From NCBI GenBank assembly GCA_030624785.1, contig JAUXJK010000002.1, forward strand, positions 1 through 29,419: a stretch of DNA of 29,419 bases, read 5' to 3'. This document shows, in pieces, positions 21,169 to 27,891 of this stretch; position 1 is the first letter of the stretch; every line of letters starts with the position of its first letter. The notes beneath the pieces were generated by a model. It ran no database searches. It was not told the origin of the DNA and saw nothing but the letters and a program-made list of their open reading frames with translations. This DNA is from Actinomycetes bacterium (GTDB lineage Bacteria > Actinomycetota > Thermoleophilia > Gaiellales > Gaiellaceae). The position numbers were made by a program, and so were the translations under genes.

Positions 21169-21375
21169 TTGGCTGCCTGCGCCAATTGTCAGCGACATCT
21201 TCTCACCGGCGAGCGTTTCCGGTTTTGGTACGCGCCCCCCGATGTCGAACGCCAACGGACGGTGTGCGCTCTCTGCGAGCGCGACGCGCGCGAGCACGGC
21301 TGGCTGCCGGCTGCCAGACCGGGTGGTCGTGAGAATGCAGTCGGGCTGCGTGGAACGGTCCGCCTCGTCGCGTAA
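21169..21375 (+). CDS. Small zinc-finger-like hypothetical protein
   Basis: 68 residues from a TTG at 21169; no in-frame ATG or GTG is near. It has two CxxC pairs: CANCQRHLLTGERF and, 25 residues on, CALCERDAREHG, a four-Cys zinc-finger pattern. The Arg-rich remainder shows no TM or signal. TAGGGT (21153-21158) ends 10 nt upstream, supporting the start. I do not recognise the family. The overlapping plus-strand frame (21143-21448) lacks such a motif and is rejected. Confidence 0.6.
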   Translation: MAACANCQRHLLTGERFRFWYAPPDVERQRTVCALCERDAREHGWLPAARPGGRENAVGLRGTVRLVA

Positions 21376-21455
21376 TCTCAGCCCTCGCCGCTCACGAATT
21401 CTTTACAGGTCGCACACCCTGGCCACACCCGCGGGCTGGATAGTGTGACTACCTC

Positions 21456-22289
21456 ATGACTGAGCGGATCGTTCTCACCCGGGTTCTCCCCATCGCTGCG
21501 GTCATGTTCGCGACGGTTGTAACGCTGGTTTTCGGACCGATGGCTCACGCTTCGCCTCGTTCTTCTCAAGCTCAGGCGCGGGAGCTCGGCACGGGATGTG
21601 AGCCCAATGGCCTGCCACATTCGTTGGCACTCTGCGACGGATCGGGCCGAGTCAGCGTTCAACTCGAAGGCACAGCAGTGCTCAGGGTGCTCGACGGTCG
21701 CGTGACGCTCAAGGGTCAGGCCAAGCGAGTCTGCGTGCGCAAGCGGGTGAAACGAAAGAACGGCACGTTTGTCATGCGGCGCGTGTGCAAGAGAACAAAG
21801 CCGATCCTCCCGAAGATCGATACGCGCAAATCGCGCGGGTACACGATCTACTCCGGAAAACGACTCCTCTTCTTCCTTCCTGCCGGGAACTGGCGCATCA
21901 GCGCCCGCGGGCAAGGGATGTCAATCAGCGCGGTTGGAGAAGGACGAGTAGGTGTACAGGCAATCTCGCGGCCTCGCGATGAGGTCGTGCCGGCGAGTCT
22001 GATCTCCGTTGGGGGACAGGTCTACGACGCCTGGCCACGGAGGTGGACGCGTTTCGACTTCGGAAGGGACGTTGAGCAGGACGCTACGAAGCAGGACTCG
22101 GCCTCGGGCGGCACGACGTCTCGCACCAAGATCTCGTCAGTCGGAGGAGGGGCGGGGGAATCGGAGTCCAGCGGCGGAAACGGGTCGGCGGGCGATGGAT
22201 CGTCGAACGGCAAGAGTTCCGGTACCTCGGAGAAAGGTGTTGTGACGGCCTACAGTTCCACCACTGAGGTGCCGATTCAGCATGGATAG
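21456..22289 (+). CDS. Secreted basic protein with Cys-rich patch and Ser/Gly-rich C-terminus
   Basis: 277 residues. A signal peptide (VLPIAAVMFATVVTLVFGPMAHAS) leads to a mature region with a basic, Cys-containing segment (RVCVRKRVKRKNG, RRVCKRTK) and a beta-rich part (KSRGYTIYSGKRLLFFLPAGNWRISARGQGM, in parts). The last ~65 residues are low-complexity, rich in Ser, Gly and Lys, and end in STTEVPIQHG. No catalytic motif is recognised. It lies 22 nt before the response regulator ATG, in the same direction, so it may share an operon with the two-component system and be the surface protein that system controls or senses (inference). TAGTGT (21441-21446) ends 9 nt before its ATG. Confidence 0.75.
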   Translation: MTERIVLTRVLPIAAVMFATVVTLVFGPMAHASPRSSQAQARELGTGCEPNGLPHSLALCDGSGRVSVQLEGTAVLRVLDGRVTLKGQAKRVCVRKRVKRKNGTFVMRRVCKRTKPILPKIDTRKSRGYTIYSGKRLLFFLPAGNWRISARGQGMSISAVGEGRVGVQAISRPRDEVVPASLISVGGQVYDAWPRRWTRFDFGRDVEQDATKQDSASGGTTSRTKISSVGGGAGESESSGGNGSAGDGSSNGKSSGTSEKGVVTAYSSTTEVPIQHG

Positions 22290-22311
22290 AAGGTATGAGG
22301 GGAGGCAGTCC

Positions 22312-23022
22312 ATGTCCGATCAACCGAGCGGTCAACGCGTCCTTGTCGTTGAAGACGAGTCGAATATCGCGTCGTTCGTGGCGATGTATCTAAAGAAGGC
22401 CGGGTTTGGCGTGATCGTCGCCAGGAATGGTGAGGAAGCTCTCGCTCGTGCGGATAGCGAGAGTCCGGCCATTGTCTTGCTCGATCTCAATCTGCCAGAC
22501 GCCGATGGGATCGATGTCTGCCGAGAATTGCGGAAGAGCTCTGACGTGCCGATCTTGATGCTGACCGCCCGTGACGACGATGTCGACAAGATCATCGGCC
22601 TCGAGGTTGGCGCCGACGACTATTTGACGAAACCATTCAATCCGCGCGAGTTGGTTGCGCGCGTCAAGTCGATCTTGCGTCGTACTGTCCCCGCGGAGCG
22701 CGAGCTCGAGTCGGCGACCATTGCTCATGGCGATGTTCACGTCGATCATGGGCGACGCGAAGTGACTGTTGCGGATGTCGAGGTGCAGCTCGCGCCCAAG
22801 GAGTTCGACCTGCTCTGGGAGCTCTTGGACCACCGTGGCTTGGTGCTGACTCGGGACCAGCTGCTCGAGCGCGTCTGGGGATACACCTTCGCGGGCGATA
22901 CCCGCACCGTCGACGTGCACGTTCGTCAGCTTCGTCGGAAGCTCGGAGACAGCTGTCCGGTCGTAACTGTCTGGGGAGTGGGCTACAAGGTCGGTCCCGA
23001 AGCCAAGGTAGCCCAAGCCTGA
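22312..23022 (+). CDS. OmpR/PhoB-family response regulator
   Basis: 236 residues from ATG 22312, with GGGGAGG 6 nt upstream (22299-22305); an ATG at 22282 is in frame but lacks such a site. Receiver domain: VVEDESNIA (Glu14/Asp15), phospho-acceptor Asp58 in LLDLNLPDADG, Thr85, and Lys107 in GADDYLTKPF. Winged-helix DNA-binding domain: LAPKEFDLLWELLDHRGLVLTRDQLLERVWGY (in parts) and RTVDVHVRQLRRKLGD, with VWGVGYKV at the end. It is the partner of the downstream histidine kinase, about 125 nt away, with a possible leader ORF between. The signal is unknown; target genes could include the secreted protein just upstream. Confidence 0.95.
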   Translation: MSDQPSGQRVLVVEDESNIASFVAMYLKKAGFGVIVARNGEEALARADSESPAIVLLDLNLPDADGIDVCRELRKSSDVPILMLTARDDDVDKIIGLEVGADDYLTKPFNPRELVARVKSILRRTVPAERELESATIAHGDVHVDHGRREVTVADVEVQLAPKEFDLLWELLDHRGLVLTRDQLLERVWGYTFAGDTRTVDVHVRQLRRKLGDSCPVVTVWGVGYKVGPEAKVAQA

Positions 23023-23077
23023 CGGGCTGAGGCAGCTGGCGGCGTCCCGGCCTCGCTGCAATAGTGTCCAGTTGGCC

Positions 23078-23146
23078 ATGATGTTTCAGGCCCTCAACGA
23101 GACCCGATCCTCGCTTCGCCTGGCTCACGTTGTCGAGGTGGCCTGA
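23078..23146 (+). CDS. Possible 22-residue leader peptide before the kinase gene
   Basis: An ATG at 23078 opens a 22-codon ORF (starting MMFQALNETR, ending AHVVEVA) that stops at TGA 23144-23146, one base before the kinase ATG at 23148. TAGTGT (23062-23067) ends 10 nt upstream, matching the window's leaderless pattern. The kinase gene has no clear Shine-Dalgarno, so ribosomes ending this ORF could reinitiate at the kinase. It may be fortuitous. Confidence 0.35.
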   Translation: MMFQALNETRSSLRLAHVVEVA

Positions 23147-23147
23147 C

Positions 23148-24575
23148 ATGCGCTCCCTGCGTTTTCGCCTACCTGCCCTGTTTCTTCTCGCAGTAATGGT
23201 TGCAGGGCTTGTGACAGCTGTCGTCGCGACCCGGCTCTTCCAGGACTACACCAAGGATCGAACTCTCAACGAGCTTCGCCGGCAGGGTGCAGGGCTTACG
23301 CAGCTGTATTCGGAACAGGCGCGCCAGATCATCGAGCAGGGGCAGAGTGCGCCAAGCTTCGCCGGGCCGAGACTCGAACGTGCAATGGGAGCTCGGCTCT
23401 ACTACGTCGGCGTTCCCATTTTCCCAGGACAACTGTCTGGTCTGCGCTCGATGGACGCGGAACTCATCGACTGGGAGCTCCTCGAGTCGGGCAAGAAGCA
23501 GACGTTTGAGTTCAGTGATGGCGACGTCGAGCGCACGTTTCTGGCAGTCGGCCATCCGCTGCGGCTTGATGGCGAGACCTTCGGCGCTTTGGTCGTGGCA
23601 AAACCAAAGGCTCAACTGAGCGTGAGCTTCCTCGGCCTGTTGAAACGGATCTCTCCCGCCCTGCTCGGCGGCCTGCTGGCAGCTGGAATCCTCGGTTGGT
23701 GGCTGTCGCTGCGCGTCACGATGCCGGTGCTGAAGCTTTCACGCGCCGCGAAGCAGGTTGCGGGTCGCAACTACGACGTAGAGTTACCTGCCGGTCATTC
23801 GGACAACGAGATCGGTGAGCTGGCGGCGAGCTTCGGGTCGATGACGCGACGTCTCGCCGCGTCAGAACAACGAGAGCGCAACTTCTTGATGTCGGTTTCG
23901 CATGAGCTGCGCACCCCCCTTACCGCCATTCGCGGCCATGTTGATGCTTTGCAGGAAGGGCTCGCCGAAGACGCACAGGCTCGCTCGGTGTCGCTCGGGG
24001 TGATCGGCACCGAGGCGGAGCGCCTGGCGCGGCTCGTCGGTGACGTTCTCGACCTTGCGAAGCTCGAGGCCGATCGTTTCTCTCTTCGAAACGACGAGGT
24101 CGAGCTCTCGCTGCTCGTCGAGCAGGCCCACGCGGCGTTTGCAGAGCAGGCCCGCGGGCGGGAAATCCTCTTCGACTGCATCATCGAACATGACGCCGTG
24201 GTGACGACCGACGGCGACCGTCTCCTGCAGATCGTGACCAATCTTGTCGCGAATGCGCTTCAATGGACGCCGGACGGTGGGACGGTATGCGTGCGTCTGT
24301 CGCGGGAGCCCGGCGCGGTGACGGTCTGCGTCGAGGATTCCGGCCCAGGGATCTCCGCAGAACTCCGGTCGGACGTATTCAGGCCGTTCTTCTCAATGAC
24401 CGGTGCGGGTGGTACTGGACTGGGTCTCGCTATCGCCCATGAGCTTGCTCAAGCACTCGGCGGGACTCTCAGCCTCGTCTCGGAACCCCCTGGGGGGTCG
24501 CACTTCGTGTTACGGCTGCCGCACGCTGATGTGGTGCGCCAACGCAGGGCCGTAGCGCCGGTCGGCGCGGTCTAG
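23148..24575 (+). CDS. Membrane sensor histidine kinase with HAMP domain
   Basis: 475 residues from ATG 23148. TM1 (LPALFLLAVMVAGLVTAVV) and TM2 (ISPALLGGLLAAGILGWWLSL) bracket an extracytoplasmic sensor of about 140 residues. A HAMP linker (VTMPVLKLSRAAKQVAGRNY) follows, then HisKA with SVSHELRTPLTAI (His252), and HATPase with NLVANALQWTPDGG, VEDSGPGIS, and GGTGLGLAIAHEL. It phosphorylates the adjacent OmpR-type regulator. The sensor region has no motif I recognise. Its stop TAG overlaps the stop of the convergent minus-strand gene by two bases in CTAG at 24572-24575. Confidence 0.94.
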   Translation: MRSLRFRLPALFLLAVMVAGLVTAVVATRLFQDYTKDRTLNELRRQGAGLTQLYSEQARQIIEQGQSAPSFAGPRLERAMGARLYYVGVPIFPGQLSGLRSMDAELIDWELLESGKKQTFEFSDGDVERTFLAVGHPLRLDGETFGALVVAKPKAQLSVSFLGLLKRISPALLGGLLAAGILGWWLSLRVTMPVLKLSRAAKQVAGRNYDVELPAGHSDNEIGELAASFGSMTRRLAASEQRERNFLMSVSHELRTPLTAIRGHVDALQEGLAEDAQARSVSLGVIGTEAERLARLVGDVLDLAKLEADRFSLRNDEVELSLLVEQAHAAFAEQARGREILFDCIIEHDAVVTTDGDRLLQIVTNLVANALQWTPDGGTVCVRLSREPGAVTVCVEDSGPGISAELRSDVFRPFFSMTGAGGTGLGLAIAHELAQALGGTLSLVSEPPGGSHFVLRLPHADVVRQRRAVAPVGAV

Positions 24576-25132
24576 CCGACGGCAGAGGTCTGCGACGGCG
24601 GCTGCTCGGTGAACGCACCGAGCGCTGGCTCGCCGTCAGGCGCCTGCGGCTCGGCCAACGCCGAATCGATCACTGCGTCGTCGAGTTCCGGTGCACTGGA
24701 TGTGTCAACATCTGCCGCCGCGGGCATCGCACGCTCTTCGAGGCGCTCTTCGATGCGCGAGAGTCGCGTGTCAAGTCCTTGCCAGTTCGAAACCAGGAGG
24801 TCGACGATGACGTCGAGATCGTCGATGCGGGCCTCTCGTTCAGCTGCGATTGCCGACTGGGTGCCCTCGACGCGTTTGATTACCTGCGCGGAAAGTCCCC
24901 GGATCTCGGCGATGTGACGGGCAACCGGAACGACCTCAGCATGGATGGCCTCACGGATGCCTTCGCTCACCTGAACTGGCACCGTGACCTTGAGTTCGGC
25001 GGCCGTCTTGCTGAGCTCTTCCAGTTCCTCGCGCGCCCGCGTGACGACCTCGGTTAGTTCCGACTTGGTCGTTTCGCCGCTTCGCAGCGATGTGAGGCGA
25101 GCTCGCGCTCTCTGGATTGCGTCGACTTCCAC
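24572..25132 (-). CDS. Coiled-coil hypothetical protein
   Basis: 186 residues from a GTG at 25132. The first ~125 residues are a long amphipathic/coiled-coil region (RARARLTSLRSGETTKSEL, RAREELEELSKTAAELKV, REARIDDLDVIVDLLVSN), and the C-terminus is acidic and low-complexity (SSAPELDDAVIDSALAEPQ). No signal or TM segment. No family is recognised; possible roles include a cytoskeletal or chromosome-associated scaffold (inference only). TACAGT (25144-25139) ends 6 nt upstream on the minus strand, so the mRNA is probably leaderless. The gene is divergent from queA, and its stop overlaps the kinase stop at the opposite end. Confidence 0.72.
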   Translation of the reverse strand: MEVDAIQRARARLTSLRSGETTKSELTEVVTRAREELEELSKTAAELKVTVPVQVSEGIREAIHAEVVPVARHIAEIRGLSAQVIKRVEGTQSAIAAEREARIDDLDVIVDLLVSNWQGLDTRLSRIEERLEERAMPAAADVDTSSAPELDDAVIDSALAEPQAPDGEPALGAFTEQPPSQTSAVG

Positions 25133-25138
25133 GGTGCC

Positions 25139-25148
25139 ACTGTACCGT
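25139..25148. promoter_or_regulatory. Overlapping divergent -10 elements between the coiled-coil gene and queA
   Basis: Minus-strand TACAGT (25144-25139) and plus-strand TACCGT (25143-25148) share the central TA base pairs. The first lies 6 nt from the minus-strand GTG, the second 13 nt from the queA ATG. The overlap means one open complex could serve either direction, so the two genes may compete for polymerase. Confidence 0.4.
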
Positions 25149-25161
25149 TCGGCCGTGACGG

Positions 25162-26184
25162 ATGCGCCGGCGCGATCTCGACTACCAGCTTCCGCCCGAG
25201 TTGATCGCGCAGACTCCCTTGGCGCGTCGCGACGCTAGTCGTCTGCTCGTGTACGAGCGTTCGACGGCAGCGATCCGCCATAGACACTTTTCTGATCTGT
25301 CCCACGAGTTGGCTGCAGATGACCTGCTCGTTCTCAATGACACACGAGTAATCCCGGGCAGGTTGCGGCTTCAGCGTGTGAGTGGCGGTCTTGTCGAAGT
25401 GCTCCTCGTCGAGCAGCGGGGAGACGAACTATGGGAGTGCCTCGCGCGCCCATCACGGCGTCTGCGGCCTGGCGAGACGCTCAGTGCCGTTGGGTCTGGT
25501 TCACCGTCGAATCGAGCGGGTACGCCCGTTCCCGAATCGAAGGTGAGCAACAACGTCGAACTGGTCGAGAGCCTTGGTGAGGGGCGTTGGCTCGTACAGG
25601 TGCCAAAGGGGCTGCGCGGCGAGGTTCCATTGCCGCCGTACATTCACGAGTCGCTTGGTGACGCGGAGCGATACCAGACCGTTTTCGCGCGTGAGGAGGG
25701 CTCAGCGGCAGCACCCACGGCCGGGCTCCATCTGACACCCGAGCTCCTTGAGCGGCTCGATCACGCCTTCATAACGCTTCATGTGGGTATCGATACGTTT
25801 CGGCCACTGATCTCGGAGACGCTGGGCGATCACCGAATGCACGGGGAGCTCTACGAAATCCCGCAGCAGGTGTGGGCGCGGGTTGAGCAGGCGAGTCGCG
25901 TCGTTGCGGTGGGAACGACCAGCGTTCGCGCGCTCGAGTCCGTTGCTCGCGGCAGCGGCGATCCCAGAGATCGTCTCTCGGGCAGGACGGAGTTGATGGT
26001 CACTCCCGGATACGAATTTCGTGCAGTAGACGTTCTGGTCACGAACTTTCATCTTCCGGGAAGTACGCTGCTCGCGCTCGTCATGGCGTTCGCAGGCGTC
26101 GATGCAACGCGCGAGCTCTATCGACTTGCAATCGCCGCGCGATACCGCTTCTACTCGTTCGGTGACGCCATGCTGATTCTCTAG
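25162..26184 (+). CDS. queA: S-adenosylmethionine:tRNA ribosyltransferase-isomerase QueA
   Basis: 340 residues, full length for the family. QueA transfers and isomerises the ribosyl part of SAM onto 7-aminomethyl-7-deazaguanine in tRNA, giving epoxyqueuosine. Motifs in order: LDYQLPPELIAQTPLARRDASRLL (in parts), LLVLNDTRVIPGRL, VPLPPYIHESLGDAERYQTVFA (in parts), GSAAAPTAGLHLTPELL, ITLHVGIDTFRP, MHGELYEIP, VAVGTTSVRALES, VTNFHLPGSTLLALVMAFAG, and YRFYSFGDAML. Everything expected is present. The ATG at 25162 has no strong Shine-Dalgarno; the promoter overlaps that of the divergent coiled-coil gene. tgt follows after 54 nt, with its own -10. Confidence 0.96.
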   Translation: MRRRDLDYQLPPELIAQTPLARRDASRLLVYERSTAAIRHRHFSDLSHELAADDLLVLNDTRVIPGRLRLQRVSGGLVEVLLVEQRGDELWECLARPSRRLRPGETLSAVGSGSPSNRAGTPVPESKVSNNVELVESLGEGRWLVQVPKGLRGEVPLPPYIHESLGDAERYQTVFAREEGSAAAPTAGLHLTPELLERLDHAFITLHVGIDTFRPLISETLGDHRMHGELYEIPQQVWARVEQASRVVAVGTTSVRALESVARGSGDPRDRLSGRTELMVTPGYEFRAVDVLVTNFHLPGSTLLALVMAFAGVDATRELYRLAIAARYRFYSFGDAMLIL

Positions 26185-26223
26185 GCGTTCAGTCCTGCAG
26201 GGGAGCCTGCTGAACTATGTGCC

Positions 26224-26229
26224 TACGAT
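26224..26229 (+). promoter_or_regulatory. -10 element TACGAT for tgt
   Basis: TACGAT ends 9 nt before the GTG at 26239, in the short gap after queA. It suggests a separate, near-leaderless tgt transcript in addition to read-through from queA. Confidence 0.4.
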
Positions 26230-26238
26230 TGGTGGGTA

Positions 26239-27396
26239 GTGGGAGCAGACACATTCACGTTGGAAGCGGTTGACGGACGAGCCCGCGCGGGCTCGCTCAC
26301 GACAGTCCACGGTGAGATCTCGACGCCCGCGTTCATGCCGGTGGGTACGAAAGCGTCGATCAAGGCTCTGCATCCCGACCGGGTGAGGGCCGCTGGCGCT
26401 GACATCGTTCTTGCCAACACCTATCACCTCTACTTCAGGCCCGGCGCCGACGTCATCGAATCGCTAGGAGGCCTCCATCAATTCATGGGATGGGACGGCC
26501 CGATTCTGACTGACTCCGGAGGGTTTCAAGTCTTCTCTCTTCGGGACACCATCCTCGGACTCGACAGTCACGGCGTGTCCTTCCGCTCGGTCTACGACGG
26601 CGATCGCGCGACGTTCACTCCCGAGAGCGTTGCCGAGACGCAGCGACGTCTCGGCTCAGATATCGCCATGTGTCTCGACGTCTGCCCACCTGCAGACTGC
26701 ACGCGGGCTGATCTCGAACGCGCGGTCTCGGTCACCTCTCGGTGGGCGGCCCGTCAGCAAGCGAGTCAGAGAGCCAATGGCCAACTTCTTTTCGGAATCT
26801 CTCAGGGTGGTGCAGATCCCGAGCTTCGCAAAAGGTCGATCGGAGAGATCGTCGAGCTCGAGTTCGACGGCAACGCCCTTGGGGGCCTAAGCGTGGGTGA
26901 GGAACGGAGCTTGCTATTCGACACTGTCGAATGGGCGGCTCCAATGCTGCCGCCCGACAAGCCGCGCTACTTCATGGGGATCGGGGATCCCGTCGGCATG
27001 CTCGAGGTGATCGATCGGGGTATCGACATGTTCGACAGCGTTCTCCCGACTCGCATGGGCCGAACGGGCACGGCACTCACGCGCACCGGCCGATTGAACA
27101 TGCGCAACGCACGGTTTGCGCGCGATGAAATGCCTCTGGACGAGGAGTGCTCGTGCGCCGCGTGCGAGCGGTTCTCTCGCGGCTACCTACGACATCTCGT
27201 TATGCAGGAGGAGACCCTGGCGCTTATGCTGCTTTCCGAACACAACGTCACGTTTCTACTCGACCTGGCCGCGAGTGCGCGTAGCGCGATCAGACGAGGC
27301 GAATTCGCAGCGTTCAAGGCCGCGACCCTCGCGCGTCTGTCTGACGGACCGGTCGACCAGGAGGTTCCCAAGTGGGCAACTCATTCTTCGTCATAA
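26239..27396 (+). CDS. tgt: tRNA-guanine transglycosylase (queuine/preQ1 type)
   Basis: 385 residues from a GTG. Tgt swaps guanine 34 of GUN-anticodon tRNAs for preQ1. The catalytic Asp92 lies in LTDSGGFQVFS, the nucleophile Asp266 in FDSVLPTRMGRTG, and the zinc site is Cys304, Cys306, Cys309 and His335 (CSCAAC and LLSEHN), with the same C-x-C-x2-C-x25-H spacing as characterised enzymes. GISQGGADPELR and GGLSVGEE complete the base-binding region. The loop near MCLDVCPPADCTRADLE keeps its Asp but is less typical than the common FDECPPY. The stop overlaps the yajC start region by 25 nt. Together with queA and queG it completes the late queuosine steps. Confidence 0.95.
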   Translation: MGADTFTLEAVDGRARAGSLTTVHGEISTPAFMPVGTKASIKALHPDRVRAAGADIVLANTYHLYFRPGADVIESLGGLHQFMGWDGPILTDSGGFQVFSLRDTILGLDSHGVSFRSVYDGDRATFTPESVAETQRRLGSDIAMCLDVCPPADCTRADLERAVSVTSRWAARQQASQRANGQLLFGISQGGADPELRKRSIGEIVELEFDGNALGGLSVGEERSLLFDTVEWAAPMLPPDKPRYFMGIGDPVGMLEVIDRGIDMFDSVLPTRMGRTGTALTRTGRLNMRNARFARDEMPLDEECSCAACERFSRGYLRHLVMQEETLALMLLSEHNVTFLLDLAASARSAIRRGEFAAFKAATLARLSDGPVDQEVPKWATHSSS

Positions 27397-27761
27397 TTCT
27401 TGTTCTTCTCGCATTGATGTACTTCCTGATGATTCGGCCGCAGCGCGCGCGCCAACGGAAGCAGGCCGAGACCCTCAACTCGGTCGAGCCGGGAGACGAG
27501 ATCGTCACGATCGGGGGTATCTATTGCGATGTCGTCGAGGTGGAGGACGAAAAGCTCGTCGTTGAGATCGCCGAGGACATTCACATAGAGATCGCGCGCA
27601 AGGCCATCGGGAGCGTGGTCAAGTCCGACGAGCGAACTGCCGACGACGAAGATGAAGATGACGACACTCCAATCCGCACAACGAAGTACGACGGCGGCAG
27701 CGGCGACAAGCCCGACGCTGCTCTCTCCACTGCAGAACTCGCCGAGCGCGCGCGCACATAA
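27372..27761 (+). CDS. yajC: Preprotein translocase subunit YajC
   Basis: 129 residues from a GTG at 27372, within the end of tgt; AGGAGG at 27359-27364 is 7 nt upstream, a strong Shine-Dalgarno. One N-terminal TM helix (SFFVIILVLLALMYFLMI) is followed by the family signature RPQRARQRKQAETLNSVEPGDEIVTIGGI (in parts) and a short beta domain (VEDEKLVVEIAEDIHIEIARKAI). The C-terminal ~45 residues are an acidic, low-complexity tail (DERTADDEDEDDD). YajC assists SecDF at the translocon; secD follows, as in many bacteria. Confidence 0.93.
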   Translation: MGNSFFVIILVLLALMYFLMIRPQRARQRKQAETLNSVEPGDEIVTIGGIYCDVVEVEDEKLVVEIAEDIHIEIARKAIGSVVKSDERTADDEDEDDDTPIRTTKYDGGSGDKPDAALSTAELAERART

Positions 27762-27891
27762 AAACGTCAGTTGTGCGGGCGTGTCCCGCCCGGGTTCTCG
27801 AACGCGACGCGACCTGCGATGTTGGGCTTGTGTTTAGGTCTGTAGTGGCCGATACCTACTCGCGAAATCCTTCGGTACTCTCCTAAAAGCC
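27762..27891 (+). promoter_or_regulatory. yajC-secD intergenic region with secD -10
   Basis: No ORF. A weak dyad (GCGGG and CCCGC) lies soon after the yajC stop. TACTCT at 27876-27881 ends 10 nt before the TTG at 27892, the only plausible secD start, so secD probably has its own leaderless promoter. Confidence 0.4.
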
